From: Candidatus Helarchaeota archaeon
GTDB lineage: Archaea; Asgardarchaeota; Lokiarchaeia; Helarchaeales; HEL-GB-A
Assembly (NCBI GenBank): GCA_016840125.1
Contig: JAEOSY010000124.1
Location: 1 to 5,494 of the forward strand
Length of the DNA stretch: 5,494 bases
Reading direction: 5' to 3'
Part shown: positions 5,446 to 5,494 of the stretch, piece after piece
How the letters are laid out: each line of letters opens with the position of its first letter
Numbering within the stretch: the stretch's first letter is position 1
The notes under the pieces: generated by a model
The model's database searches: none
Told to the model about the DNA's origin: nothing
What the model saw: the letters and a program-made list of their open reading frames with translations, nothing else
Translations under genes and position numbers: made by a program

Positions 5446-5494
5446 ATGAAAAAATTTTCAATGATTTATTTTTCGGTTTTCTTGGTTGCTATTA
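5446..5494 (+). CDS. Start of a secreted protein, probably the ABC substrate-binding protein (partial)
   Basis: Only 16 codons are visible before the right edge. The N-terminus MKKFSMIYFSVFLVAI has two lysines followed by a hydrophobic stretch, as in the n- and h-regions of a Sec signal peptide. The ATG is preceded by AGGGGG with a 6-nt spacer, a strong ribosome binding site. The permease and ATPase here lack a binding-protein gene, and a periplasmic or lipid-anchored NMT1/SsuA-type protein is the expected missing component, so this is the likely identity. The cleavage site and mature domain are out of view. The signal-like start is seen; the function is inferred from context. Confidence 0.65.
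   Translation, partial: MKKFSMIYFSVFLVAI

Overview
The window is AT-rich bacterial DNA. It holds two divergent transcription units that leave a shared 313-nt intergenic region (3326-3638). The leftward unit encodes a GntR/FadR-type regulator, an aldehyde:ferredoxin oxidoreductase (AOR) family tungsto/molybdo-enzyme, a MoaD/ThiS-like sulfur carrier, and a malate/L-lactate dehydrogenase family (Ldh_2) oxidoreductase that runs off the left edge. The rightward unit encodes the permease and ATPase of a nitrate/sulfonate/taurine-type ABC importer. After a 244-nt gap comes the start of a secreted protein, most likely the importer's substrate-binding protein, which runs off the right edge.

An AOR-family enzyme points to an anaerobe. 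The regulator and the AOR remind me of sulfate-reducing Desulfobacterota, but nothing in the window proves a taxon, so this is an impression only.

The leftward genes are closely spaced (31, 12 and 40 nt) and look like one operon with the regulator first. A good promoter (TTGACT, 17 nt, TATATA) precedes the regulator, and overlapping perfect palindromes cover its -10 and probable start point. A second palindrome with the same 10-bp core, ATAAATTTAT, lies between a TTGACA -35 box and the permease start. The simplest reading is that the regulator binds both sites and controls uptake and catabolism together.

As a working model, a small organic acid or sulfonate is imported by the ABC system. A derived aldehyde is oxidised by the AOR, using a pterin cofactor to which the adjacent MoaD-like protein may contribute sulfur. 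A 2-hydroxyacid/2-oxoacid pair is interconverted by the Ldh_2 enzyme. The substrate cannot be read from the sequence. Sulfonated C2/C3 compounds are one testable guess, based only on family memberships.

The gap at 5202-5445 contains no convincing gene. It does hold several small inverted repeats and may be an mRNA structural element or a small mobile-element remnant. I saw no rRNA, tRNA, CRISPR array or intact insertion sequence.
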